Shown: positions 22,807-33,065 of the stretch, piece after piece
Numbering within the stretch: position 1 is the stretch's first letter
Layout: every line of letters starts with the position of its first letter
NCBI GenBank assembly: GCA_018105865.1
Contig: CM030837.1
Coordinates: 8,690,725 to 8,754,724, forward strand
From: Metaphire vulgaris
Lineage: Eukaryota; Annelida; Clitellata; Crassiclitellata; Megascolecidae
Length of the DNA: 64,000 nt
Reading direction: 5' to 3'
Notes under the pieces: generated by a model
What the model saw: only the letters and a program-made list of their open reading frames with translations
Told to the model about the DNA's origin: nothing
Databases searched by the model: none
Translations under genes and position numbers: made by a program

Positions 22807-23102
22807 CAGTGGCGTAACGTGGGGGGGGCGGGGGGGCACTTTGTTGACTGCCCCCCGGGCCCCGGGCTGGGGGGCCCAAAGAGGGGTCTAAGCTAGGGTT
22901 AGGTTAGGGTTAACCCTAACACTTCTTAACCCTAACAACCCTAACCATAGAAATGAACGGTGCTGACGACTTTTTTTTTTGCTCGTCAGGGTGAAAGGAG
23001 GTGATGACCTTTTTTTTTTGCTCGTCGGCTCGAAACTTTGAAACTTTGGGGCCCCCATGACAAAGATGCCCCCGGGCCCCCAAAAGTCACGCTACGCCAC
23101 TG
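22807..23102. mobile_element. hAT-type MITE, CAGTGGCGTA ends
   Basis: The ends CAGTGGCGTAACGTG...CACGCTACGCCACTG are flanked by a perfect 8-bp duplication GCAATTCT (22799-22806, 23103-23110). It contains two GACC/T-run/GCTCGTC motifs (~22966, ~23006) and a telomere-like palindrome 'ttagggttaaccctaac' near 22905-22922. Confidence 0.95.
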
Positions 23103-23215
23103 GCAATTCTAAAGAACCCGTCAGGATTAGTTCACAGAATTGTCAGCGTTTCAGGGGGTTTACCGGTCCGAGTCGCTACGCCGCTATATGTCGGTCTGGT
23201 ATTTGTGTGCAAAAC

Positions 23216-23424
23216 AGAGCTGCTGACCTTTTTTGCTTGTCAGCCTTTTCGGCAAGTTTTATTTGCATTTGCTGGGCAAAACACTGTTAATTATCTTTTT
23301 GCTTGTCAACCTTTTTCGGGATTTCATTTCATCCCCCACCAACTTCCTAGAAATTCATTGGTTCCCCCCACCAACTTCCTAAAATTGTATTGTATCCCCC
23401 ACCAAGAATTCTTGGAACAGCCAC
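23216..23424. repeat. hAT-type remnant with two GCTTGTCA motifs
   Basis: 'gctgaccttttttgcttgtc' (23221-23240) and 'tttttgcttgtcaacc' (~23298) come before a right end 'ggaacagccactg'. Related to 20420-20628. Confidence 0.5.
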
Positions 23425-23543
23425 TGGTGTCCAGGATGTATTTCAGGGAATTAGTACGAAGTTTCATCGATCATTTCTTATCGTTCCCTAAGCATTTCTT
23501 GAGTGCTCGAGACGTGTCGCCTAATTGGTCGAACGAGCTTGCT

Positions 23544-23552
23544 TATATAAGG
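23544..23552 (+). promoter_or_regulatory. candidate TATA box of the chitin-binding gene
   Basis: TATATAAGG lies 126 bp before the ATG at 23670. A start ~30 bp downstream would give a ~95-nt 5' UTR. It sits just right of a MITE remnant. Confidence 0.5.
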
Positions 23553-23669
23553 AGTCTGTCCAAGCAAATAGGACACAACTGTTAGGAGAGTTGCAAAAGG
23601 AAGACATAGAAGCAACAATTCAGATCGGTTTGATTGTAATTAAGAGCTTCCGAGATAATTCAGCAAGCG

Positions 23670-23727
23670 ATGTCTTCTCTCGGTCAGGCGGTTGGAGTTT
23701 CTCTTGGACTCCTCTTCATGATGATGA
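23670..23727 (+). CDS. secreted chitin-binding protein, exon 1 (signal peptide)
   Basis: ATG at 23670 starts MSSLGQAVGVSLGLLFMMM, a typical signal-peptide n- and h-region. The donor GTATGT follows at 23728 in phase 1. Joined to 27113 the signal peptide ends 'TGVSAQ', a good cleavage site directly before the first cysteine domain. Confidence 0.75.
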
Positions 23728-23779
23728 GTATGTTTCAAAACTTCTTCAACATTAACGCACATTTTTATTTCTCTGGCAT

Positions 23780-24500
23780 CATGGGCGTAAAACATGGGGG
23801 ACGGCGGGGGACAGTCCCCCCCGAATAATTAGTTGGCTGGGGATAGAGTATCAATTATCCCCCAATGTTTTGGGCTATATGGTAAAAAATTCCATCCTAC
23901 CTAGGGTTACCAGATCAGTTGGAAAGAATTTAAGGACACACAAAACACATTGGCTTGTCAGACATTTCAGGGCATCAAAGAAGCACAAAAAACTAGTGAT
24001 TACTAGCTTTTTTGCTTGTCGGACATTTTTAGGACGTAAAGGACGCAAAAAAGGCATAAAGAACTAATGATGACCAGTTTTAGCAATCAATATCAATCAA
24101 TAAAAAAGTCATTTTAATCTAGAGTAATGTCCGAAATCGGTAGTCACTATTTTTAATGAAATTTAAGGACATTTTGTGTCTTATTAAGGACAAACGCATG
24201 AAATTTAAGGACATTTTAGGTCCTTATTAAGGACAAACGCCCTTAAGGACGGGGCAACGGAATTTAAGGACTGTCCTTATCCTTTAAGGACGTCTGGTAA
24301 CCCTAATCCTACCCCATGATGTTATGATGTCGATGCCAAAATTACGCCAAATCCGCATTCTTTCATTTCGGATGACCTTTCAGTCCCACCCATAATATGC
24401 AATATCCCCCCTAAAAGAGGGATTTTTATATTTCTGGGTGTCAACTTTTAAAAAGTTATTCTATCCCCCTCCCAATGTTGACGCCAGGTTTACGCCACTG
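23780..24500. mobile_element. hAT-type MITE carrying another MITE
   Basis: Left end CATGGGCGTAAAACATGG and right end CCAGGTTTACGCCACTG are related inverted repeats. Flanks TCTGGCAT and TTTGGCAT match 7 of 8. It lies in intron 1 of the chitin-binding gene and is split by the MITE at 23902-24305. A truncated relative is at 55748-55870. Confidence 0.75.
23902..24305. mobile_element. hAT-type MITE, TAGGGTTACCAG ends, nested
   Basis: Ends TAGGGTTACCAGA...TCTGGTAACCCTA with a perfect 8-bp duplication ATCCTACC (23894-23901, 24306-24313). Subterminal 'tttaaggacatttt' words repeat. Contains 'gcttttttgcttgtcggac' at 24007-24026. A decayed inverse relative is at 61700-62115. Confidence 0.95.
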
Positions 24501-24929
24501 TTTGGCATTTTAATTTTTTTAGAAAAAAGTTATAAGTCTTCATAGCTATAAGGTAAAATTCAAATGTCGTTTAGCCCTTATTTTAGTTCGCTGATAAGGT
24601 TTTGCGGCAATAAGATTTACGATCATCAAAGTCTAGATACGATAGCACACCGACTTATTACATCGTGTCGTGGCCCAGTTGAAAGTTGCCAATTATAATT
24701 GATTCAAAATAGGCCTAAGTCTCTGTATCACTTCGTCAGATTCTCAATACTTTTGAAACTTAGAGTGTTGTTCGCTCGTAGTTTGGGCCCAAATGCATTC
24801 CAGATATATTTATTGCTACAAATAAATAGAATTATTAATTTTAAACAAGATTCGACCGACCGTACGTTACGTCCACTGGAATTATTCGCGTATCATACGT
24901 ATAATATGTATGTGTAGGCACTTCACTGA

Positions 24930-25260
24930 TTCGTCCCTCTCAGTCTGCTCGCAATCTTGACATAATCTTTGACAATCACCTCTCATTCTCAGAATACATC
25001 GATTTCGTCTGCCGTTCCGCTCACTACAACATACGAGATGTGTAAAGAGGATCAGACACCTCATCTTTCTCTGCACTTATTCCTCTGGCCAACGCCTTGA
25101 TATTTAGACCTGTGCGCCGCCGCCGCCGCCGCCGATAAAATTGGTTCGGCGCGCCGCCGCCGCCGGTGATAGAGCGGTCAAACGCCGCCGCCGACCCTCA
25201 GAGCGTCGGCGCACAGGTCTACTTGAAGTTGATATCGAGTCGTCTCGACTACTGCAATTT
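24930..25260 (+). repeat. CR1/L2-like LINE RT fragment, split by a GC-rich insert
   Basis: The frame reads 'SARNLDIIFDNHLSFSEYID' then 'FVCRSAHYNIRDV', and after the insert 'LEVDIESSRLDYCNF'. These are the C-terminal RT blocks of CR1/L2-type LINEs. Confidence 0.75.
25104..25221. mobile_element. CGCCGC-rich MITE-like insert in LINE
   Basis: The ends TTAGACCTGTGCGCCG / CGGCGCACAGGTCTA are inverted repeats around (GCC)n. Flanks CTTGATAT and CTTGAAGT match 6 of 8. LINE protein similarity stops and resumes exactly at these edges. A further (CGG)n patch follows at 25261-25315. Confidence 0.55.
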
Positions 25261-25329
25261 TATCGGCGGCGGCGGCGGCGGCGTGGACTTCATTGGCGGC
25301 GTCGGCGGCGTACAAACGGTTAATACAGT

Positions 25330-27112
25330 ACAATACGTGTGACTACAGCCGTTGAAGCAATTTAGTTAATGATGAAGTCATATTCCGAGCGCTGGGGCAC
25401 CTTCCAGTCTCTATTCTTTCATATAACAAAAGCGTAGAAAGGTCGTTAGTTGTTTTATAGAGAAATAGAACAGAAGCAAAAGAACTTTGTAATACTCAGA
25501 ATGCTAAAGGTTCGCTTAAGAAACCACATCATGCGTCGAATTGTAGGAGTAGGAATGGCGGGAAAAAGACTTCGGTCGCCACTCCAGATAACTCTAAATT
25601 GAAGTAGGGGGTCTGTCGACCCAACAAATATTTTATATTTTGAATCTGACAAAATTAGACATTTTCAATCATCAGTTAAAAATTCGTCCATATAACTAAT
25701 GGGGGCAGGGTAAGCCGCCGTAACCATCTGACATTCGAGCACTGGACACTTTCCTCTCGCATTGTTGACTGACTGCCACTGACGAGTTAACGCGTCATTG
25801 GCACTGTGGTATGCAATGAAGCCTCTGGTATTTCAGAAATGGCTGATTTGGTGCATGGAGATGGTACTTGTGTTGTCCTGCCATCTGGTGAATCCAGAGG
25901 CAGCATTTTATAGGCCTACTTTTATCTACGGTGTCCCATCGGTTGATGCTCCTGTGCATTATGAAATGGCGCTATAGAAGTTTACGATTAGATCTAAGAA
26001 TGTGTGAATGTATAAATCCATAAGATCTATAAGTTTTTTATTCATGGGGTGATGTTTTACTGTACATTACTAAAAACATAAATATTCTGCATAAGAAGTT
26101 TTAGATAAACTGTTAGCCTGTTAGCCATGTGTTAGAGCATGTCAATTACCTTAGATTTTTTGAATTCTCAAGTAAATCTTCTCAACTTTCGTATTTTTAT
26201 TTCCTTCGTACCTTAAATACTAAGAAAATTCCATCGCTTCAAAATCGAACGGGATTTATTGGCACACCCTGCATTTATGACACTGATGTGAGGACTTCTT
26301 ATTATGAACTATGGACATGACGTAACACATCTAAACTATGAAACTTTAGTAACATGAAATATGGAACATAGACACAACATAGCCTGTATAATAGGTGTTG
26401 CACTTATATAGTTTTCAATATTTTATATACGTTTTATTGCGTTCGTACATGTTTTACTTTATGGAATACCTGAAACAAAAATACCAAAAAATACATTTAT
26501 CAGTTTTCTCGTGTTCTTCCTTCGCCTGATGGGGATTTTTGGCCGGGCAGTCAAAGTGTTGATATAATATCAATAAGTGCTCAGTCCCAGACACTCTAGA
26601 TTTTACACTATGTAGCTATTCTGTCTTTTCTTGTTATTTCATCTTAGATTTCGAATCATAGTAGCATGTTCGTGCTGAGAATGGGATATGTACTCTACAA
26701 TAAATTCGAGTGGAAGGTTCATCCTCAGACAGTGGGGCGGGAATGTGTAAACCACTCAACACCGACATATCAAGCACAATACATGTAAATTTTATAGCTT
26801 AGAGAACCATTAACTCGTATTCCATACTGGTTACAATTTTTGGAGTTTCAAACTACAGCTGATTTTCTGCTTTCCTGCTCCAAGTGATGATCTTAAGCCC
26901 GATATTAATTCACCGTTTGTTGGAATACATATGTGCGGCACCTGCTAAGCTCGCCTCTTACTTCATTCGATCAGAAGGTGACAAACAAGGATTACAAGGC
27001 AGCGTACGGAAGTCTGAATTCACCGGCTGAGCGTATGGACAGAATAAATGGAACCATTTACAACACGTGCAAATCAATTAGCTGTACGATTATATCTATG
27101 GTGTATTTGTAG
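25330..27112. other. intron 1 of the chitin-binding gene, no further gene
   Basis: AT-rich. The phrase 'ggcgctatagaagtttacga' (25969-25988) is a LINE/SINE tail. Nothing else recognised. Confidence 0.5.
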
Positions 27113-27266
27113 CTGGAGTTTCAGCACAGGTTGACTGCTCCACTATGCCAGATGGAGCGTATGGCTTCGGGTGCAGATCGTACACTCGGTGCATTGGCGG
27201 AGAGGGAACGGTGATCGAATGTGCTCCCGAATACGCGTTCAATCCAGACACGGGAATGTGTCAGCC
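27113..27266 (+). CDS. secreted chitin-binding protein, exon 2 (CBM14 domain 1)
   Basis: The 154-nt exon follows the acceptor 'gtatttgtag' and precedes the donor GTAAGT. It encodes 'VDCSTMPDGAYGFGCRSYTR' and on to 'CAPEYAFNPDTGMCQP'. Cysteine spacing C-x11-C-x5-C-x9-C-x12-C and the aromatic positions fit a CBM14/peritrophin-A domain, whose sixth Cys is supplied by exon 3 (PPPC). Such domains bind chitin in extracellular matrices, gut linings or cuticle. Phase: enters 1, leaves 2. Confidence 0.88.
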
Positions 27267-27439
27267 GTAAGTGAAGACGTAATGAAATCTAGCAAAATAG
27301 TGCTATTTCGATTCATTCATTTGCAGCGTTAACATTTCAACTGCCGTTTCTGTCAATGCTTGGTTCTATGTCCTGTTTTTGACAGACGGTGTGCGAAATA
27401 ACAGAAACTGCTATATTGGCAGGGCGAAGGTCAATCAAT

Positions 27440-27540
27440 CAAATTATGAGGCGCCACTATCATACAGGCAAAACATAGTGGTTTTTACACCGGACAGACT
27501 CTCCTGAACCACTTTAAACCTTGTTGTTATTTTAATGCCT
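27440..27540 (+). repeat. LINE 3' tail fragment
   Basis: 'gaggcgccactatc...tcctgaaccactttaaacct' matches the 3' end sequence of the LINE at 8222-8610 in the opposite strand. Confidence 0.5.
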
Positions 27541-27929
27541 AGGGCATCAGTAGGTGGCGCACCAAACCCAAGCCAAGCGAAACCAGGTCGGGGCCTTGGA
27601 CTTATCTAAAGTGTATAGGCCAAACCAGATAGACGTGTTTTAGACCGGATCTAAATGCCGGTAATGGTAAAGCTGTGTTGGCTGTGCGAGTTCAAGAGCC
27701 TAGAACTAAAAAACGACGACAGCCTAGAATTGTACATCTGCAGGGGCGCAAACGTGGTTAGAAAAACGGCCATGCCCTCATTTCTCAACAGAAAACACTT
27801 TGGTTTGTCAGACTTTTCAGGACGCTTAAGAACCACTAAATACTAGTGATGAACTTTTGTTTCGTTTTTCTGCCTTTTAAAGACTTTAAGACGTTAAAGA
27901 TGTAATATAGATTACAGCTTGCTTCCGGT

Positions 27930-28575
27930 AGTGCCATTTTGGCTGCTCGCACGTGTCTGTACGTGCTTCGGAATATCGCCGTTCTTGGCGTTTTTACCGA
28001 CGTCTTGCGCTTATTTCTTTGTGCTAATCGCGTGGATTGTCGCCTAGTCGTCGTCTTCGAAGCGGTCGGCGATCGCCTTTGCGTTTCTCTGCGCTGAAGG
28101 AATCGGATTTATGTCGCTCGTGTCTGCGTGATTGGCCCGCCATTATCTAAGCCACCAGCCCGTCGACGGAGCCTACAGGCTATAAAGGGCGAAGACTGTT
28201 CCGGTTCACGCGCGGAATTCCATCTTCAGTCGGTTCCCGTCAAGTTCGGCGATAGATTACTGTCTCGCAGATGACCGCCCTCAAGGATTCGCCGCCTGAT
28301 TTTCGCCACGCGGAGAATTTTTCTCAGCATCCATGCGGTCCTTGAACATCCTTTCCACGTTTTCGCTGACTCTTCGATGGAACGTCTTCTTGCGGAAGAC
28401 CGCCTTCTGAAGGGCTCACTGCCCGATTTCGACACGGCAGCGACCTCTTTCGTGCCATCTGATCGGATTTTCCCTCAAGACCAACATCTTCCGTTCCATG
28501 TTGATTTGTCAGTGTTGTTGACAGCGCCTTTGACTTTGGCCTTCGCCATGTTACGGCGCTATAGAAGTTGTTTAG
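27930..28575 (+). repeat. SINE-like repeat with GCGCTATAGAAG tail
   Basis: GC-rich block ending 'ctttggccttcgccatgtta' and 'cggcgctatagaagttg'. It resembles the block at 51850-52515, which ends 'ctttggctttgccatgtcga' then 'ggcgctatataagaac' and (TTAC)n. ORFs inside are chance frames. The shared tail with the local L2-like LINE suggests LINE-driven mobilisation. Confidence 0.55.
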
Positions 28576-28584
28576 AACTATAAC

Positions 28585-28864
28585 TAGGGTTGCCAAATAT
28601 CCAAAGTCGAAATATGGGAGATTGTTTCCGCGACCAATGCACCCACTCCACGGTCCAGTTCATTGTGAATTATTAAGGCTATAGAGCTATACTACACCAC
28701 AGTACTGTAGAGTATAGACTAGGAGAAAGCAATAAACAACACTGTTCAATGCACTGCATCATCTGCATGTAGTGAATCAATATTACAATCAAGTTATAAG
28801 AAGGCGGGAGACTGTGGTTAAAATACGGGAGCTCCCGTAAAATACGGGAGATCTGGCATCCCTA
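28585..28864. mobile_element. hAT-type MITE, TAGGGTTGCCA ends
   Basis: Ends TAGGGTTGCCAAATAT and ATCTGGCATCCCTA. Flanks ACTATAAC (28577-28584) and ACTATAGC (28865-28872) match 7 of 8. 'aatacgggagctcccgtaaa' forms a small palindrome near the right end. Confidence 0.85.
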
Positions 28865-29439
28865 ACTATAGCCATAACCATACGTTATAACATGAACAAT
28901 CAATTAGGCTTCGTATCCAAATCTGACTATAACGGGAACGCTATTCTGGGATTCTGACATAATTGTATTTATTTCATAGCCAAAAAACACCCATGTCCAC
29001 GTCCATTGGGACACAACCTTCGCAGAGAATACCCGTGTCAGGACACGAGGACACGGGTCGTATTTGTGCCTCTGATCAATAATCTGTATGTGTATTTGGG
29101 ACGTAAACCCCGTACACTATCTAGTCACTTGAATGGTTTGTAGGTCAAGGAGCAGCCCTTGCCTTAATATAACTGGGTTCACTGTGAAATACGGCTTTAT
29201 AAATTAAGAGATTTTGTCATTAATTTGCTGTTCAATAGAAAAACAATGTGGGACTATCTAACAAGGCTTACAGTATAAGCTCGTCTTTATTGCTGGATCA
29301 TAAAATTGTGTTGACATTAGCGTTTGATTTGTACCCCTTCATATTTGTCATTCATTGGATTACTGTATATATTATAATGAACGTTTTGAAGTATTTCGAT
29401 GCCAATATAATACTTGAGCTGATGCCGCTTTATGTATAG
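28865..29439. other. intron 2, nothing recognised
   Basis: It contains 'gtgtcaggacacgaggacac', a local repeat of acacgg words. No coding signal. Confidence 0.5.
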
Positions 29440-29632
29440 ATGGGATCTAGTGCCTCCGCCTTGTGGTTCAACGGAAAACAACTGCACTGGTTATCCAGAC
29501 GGACGTTATCCTGTATTACCAGACTGCACATACTATTATACCTGTACTAATCAACTTTTCTTTGGAGCAAATCCTTGCAACAACCCTCCAGAAACTGGAG
29601 GTAATAATTTGTTATGTGGTATTTTAAAGTGA
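29440..29632 (+). CDS. secreted chitin-binding protein, exon 3 (CBM14 domain 2)
   Basis: After the acceptor 'tatgtatag' the frame continues 'WDLVPPPCGSTENNCTGYPD' to 'CNNPPETGGNNLLCGILK' and a stop at 29630-29632. The second domain has C-x13-C-x5-C-x10-C-x12-C, a good CBM14 pattern except that the sixth Cys is missing. With exons 1 and 2 this gives a 134-residue secreted protein. A donor-like GTATTT at 29619 could instead lead to a further exon carrying the last Cys; I could not find one. The apparent donor GTAATA at 29601 would delete the fifth Cys and is unlikely. Confidence 0.7.
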
Positions 29633-30506
29633 CAGTGCATTTACATAGCAGCGGAAGGCAGGACAGAAAGATTAAATTGTAGACTAAATAGAAAAATAGA
29701 GTAGGCCTATTAAGTAGAAATCTTTTTATTATCTTATTTGCAGTAGCGGTTCCAAGAAGTCTTGATGGGGGTATGCAAGGAATTTCTAGAAAATATTACG
29801 TTCTGAATTGACAATGCATAGAAGCCATTTTCGTCTGGTTGTACAAAAGTCATAGTGCAAAATTGAGTTTTCTAATGCTGGAAGCGAATTTGTCGATGAA
29901 GATTATGAAGATTTGTCTATAGATGTGTCCATATCTTTGTGGATATACATCAAGGCTAATCCGACTAAACTGTAGTTAGTCAGTAGGATTAATGTAAGTA
30001 TACTATTAGACTAAAGTAATACTAGGAAATAAATATCAGAAAAAAATTCTTAGAAATTCACCAATGCCACATACGCATTTTGATGGGCCGGGTGGGGATG
30101 CATCCAGGGAGTAGCCATGAATTTGATTTGGGACTCAGTAGCGACGCCAGACGTTTGAGAGTGGGGGAGCTATGGCCAGCACGTTGAAGGGATCTGGGGG
30201 CAGAGCCCCCAGTGGGGTCCAGGGGCCAAGCCCCTGGTCAGAAGGTCAGGGGACGAAGCCTGTTTTACTGCTTCCTCACTCCCACTCTGACTTATATCTG
30301 GAATTAACCTTGTCCGTCTGACCACTAAACTTTGGCTATGGCTATTTCAACGGAAGATTAGGCGCCTATGAATAATCAGCTACTACGGAACCTGCTTCGA
30401 AAGCGCTATAGAAATTCGCGAGATTTGACTTACCTAAATTGCACTATGCCAAAATTTGCATAGGAGTACAAAAGACAAGTTAAACACGAATAGTGACGAC
30501 ATCTAG
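29633..30506. other. intergenic, MITE-like scraps
   Basis: 'gtagcggttccaagaagtc' and 'ggactcagtagcgacgccag' resemble hAT-type ends, and 'gcgctatagaaattcgcgag' (30403-30422) is a LINE/SINE tail. No complete element. Confidence 0.45.
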
Positions 30507-30905
30507 TAGGCCGTCCATAAAGTACGTCACGCTCTAGGGGAGGAGTCTAAGAAAGTGTGACAGTTCGCGAAAGGAGGGGAGAGGACCACCGTGAAGTCAC
30601 ACTTTCAGCATAAATATACACCTCATAGGAGGTATAGTAAAAGCGTTTGAGAGAGGACGTATCTTTCACCATTAACGCTTTTTTGCCCGATTAACATAAA
30701 ATTTTAGGTGTAAATTACAGCATATTCATTATCATTGCCAGAAGTTTCGCTGTTGAAATTTGAACGAGAAACTAGAATACATTAGGCCTAAATATAAAAC
30801 CTACCTTATCTAATTTATGGAAGACGCTTTAAGGGGGTTCGAGATTTGTGACAGGTTGCGACAGGGAATGGTCAAAAACAGCGCGTGTACTTTATGGACG
30901 GCCCC
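30507..30905. mobile_element. PIF/Harbinger-like MITE
   Basis: Inverted ends (TAGGCCGTCCATAAAGTAC / GTACTTTATGGACGGCCCC) are flanked by the 3-bp duplication TAG (30504-30506, 30906-30908). A 3-bp duplication and G-rich ends suggest PIF/Harbinger. A relative forms the outer layer of the nest at 62299-63415. Confidence 0.75.
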
Positions 30906-30908
30906 TAG

Positions 30909-31874
30909 GCAGATGATCCAAAAACTTTCTCTGCAAGTAATAAGATCTATGAATCCTGGGTTGTCTTATTTATCTATCAAACTAAACAATTAGCTAAAGA
31001 ACGTATAGCGCCATTTCAGTAATGCACTTGGCATCAGTCGATTGTCGCTCTAAGGCAATATCTTAACCATCCATTGTCAAAAATGCAAAATCCAAAACCT
31101 AACCATCCGCTTGCTCAATGCCGAATAGACACTAGACACCCCTTAAATAAATGAAATTCTGGCTAAGCTGGTGAGTTCATCATTAGGCAGAAATGGTCTT
31201 TGAGCAATAAGATGAAAGCAGCTGAAACAAGCATACAGCTAGATGTTTAGATCCTTCGATCTTCGCGACGGAATGCTTCTTTCGTGTTTTTAGATTTGGT
31301 TTTCGATTATGCTCTGCAGCTGTGCAACTGGTATTGGAGCGTTCCTCCGCCATGTGGAACAGCGTCAGGAAAAAGACCACTTGCCCAGCTTAAGTCCAAA
31401 AAAGTCTAAAGGGCCGCCTCAGAAGTCAATTAATAATCGTCATAAGATATCCAATCAGTGCAATATTTAAGCAATGTTGAAAAGTATAGTTTAGAAATTT
31501 AATTAGGTCTAATGACCTCTGATGTTATCGCTTCTCTCAGTTCGTCTCAAAATTATGCTTAACATCTGGGACTTGAAATACTAAATCTAAGGTCTTCGGT
31601 TGTGGAACTTGTGGTATTCCGCTATTTTCGTGAGTTTCATATTGATTGTATTAAATACTGGTGTGCAAATTCGTTTTCTAATTGAAAAAAAATCGATGGA
31701 TTTGTAATCTAATTTCGGAGTTAGGCTACCTTCAAAGATCCAACTTGGGATTTCGGACTTTAAACACAACCAGGCGGGGTTAGACATACAAAGGGAAGAA
31801 CACGCTGAACCAACAACTTGGAGAGGTAATTGAGCTGCTGGGCTAGCCAAAGCCTTACCAAGTTCCCTCTCGCT
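30909..31874. other. intergenic, nothing recognised
   Basis: AT-rich with no coding or repeat structure that I can name. Confidence 0.4.
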
Positions 31875-32582
31875 CAGTGGCGTAGCGAGGGGCAGAGGGG
31901 CGAAGCGCCCCAGGCGGAACTTGCCCTAGGGGAGGCATTTTCAAGATTTCCTAATTTTTTTTATAATTATTAGCCTTTATTAGGGTGTTTTTGCTTGTCA
32001 GACTTTTTTTAGAGACTTGATAACGTTTTTTTTGCTTGTCAGACTTTTTAAAGACTTGATTGGTAAGGGTTTTTTTCAGAAAATTTTGAAAATTTTCCGC
32101 CGCGAAAAGGCGGCACTTTTTATTTTCTCCTTTTGAAAATTTTCCGCCGCGAAAAGGCGGCACTTTTTATTTTCTCCTTTTGAAAATTTTCCGCCGGAAA
32201 AGGCGGCACTTTTTATTTTCTCCTTTTGAAAATTTTCCGCCGCGAAAAGGCGGCACTTTATATTTTCTCCTTTTGAAAATTTTCCGCCGCGAAAAGGCGG
32301 CACTTTTTATTTTCTCCTTTTGAAAATTTTCCGCCGCGAAAAGGCGGCACTTTTATTTTCTCCTTTTGAAAATTTTCCGCCGCGAAAAGGCGGCACTTTT
32401 TATTTTCTCCTTTTGAAAATTTTCCGCCGCGAAAAGGCGGCACTTTTTATTTTCTCCTTTTGAAAATTTTCCGCCGCGAAAAGGCGGCACTTTTTATTTT
32501 CTCCTTTTGAAAATTTTCCGCCGCGAAAAGGCGGCACTTTTTATTTTCGCCCCAGGCGGCACTTTGCCTAGCTACGCCACTG
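31875..32582. mobile_element. hAT-type MITE, CAGTGGCGTAGC ends, with internal tandem array
   Basis: Ends CAGTGGCGTAGCGAGG...CTAGCTACGCCACTG are flanked by a perfect 8-bp duplication CTCTCGCT (31867-31874, 32583-32590). Near the left are two 'ttttgcttgtcagacttttt' motifs (31989-32010, 32031-32052). The centre is a ten-copy 47-bp array. Confidence 0.95.
32084..32550. repeat. 47-bp tandem array, ~10 copies
   Basis: The unit contains gaaaattttc, then ccgccgcgaaaaggcgg, then actttttattttctcc. Unit starts step by 47, 47, 46, 47, 47, 46, 47, 47, 47 bp. Each unit has two palindromes: GAAAATTTTC and a CCGCC/GGCGG stem with a GCGAAAA loop. The near-identity of units points to recent expansion. The repeated short minus-strand ORFs here are artefacts of the array. 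Confidence 0.95.
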
Positions 32583-32602
32583 CTCTCGCTGTCTTCTAAA
32601 TC

Positions 32603-32792
32603 CAGTAGCGTGCAAAGGGGGCGGGTGGCCCCTCGGGCGCCAACCAGATGGGGCTGTCAAAACTGACTCGGCTACCTTTTTTGCTCGTCAATCATTTTTT
32701 ATTGACTTGGCCCCGGGCGCCCACCACGAGTGCACCAAAATTGACTCGGTGACGAATTGGCCCCGGGGCCCGACTACTCTCCACGCCACTAA
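32603..32792. repeat. hAT-type MITE, worn
   Basis: Left 'cagtagcgtgcaaagg' and right 'ctctccacgccact' are degenerate inverted ends. Contains 'ggctaccttttttgctcgtc' at 32669-32688. Flanking duplication is not clear. Confidence 0.5.
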
Positions 32793-33065
32793 TCTGAAAT
32801 CTTGGGTCCTGACTTACCGGTACAAAGTCGATCAGAGTCTATTCTCTGACTCTGAATTTCCCTCAACCTTTCCTCGAAGAACGGGCTTAGGCCGATCGAA
32901 AGTTCGAGACTTTAGGCCAATTATCCGCCGCTTAGGCCTATGCCTATCTACACTTGCATTTTAAATAACGTCTCTAAGAATATCCTCCTTGATTGATTTC
33001 GACGGTCCGGCTATAAAATAGCTACTAAGTTCTCTGAAATACTCACTTATAGCCAGTGCTGAAAG

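Noticed and set aside
22893..22946. Interstitial telomere
   Set aside because: Only a few irregular TTAGGG-like units, entirely within a MITE with its own duplication.
29601..29606. GTAATA as donor of chitin-binding exon 3
   Set aside because: Using it would remove the fifth Cys, whose C-x12-C spacing equals that of domain 1.
32084..32550. CRISPR array
   Set aside because: Units are contiguous 47-bp repeats without unique spacers, in a eukaryotic transposon.
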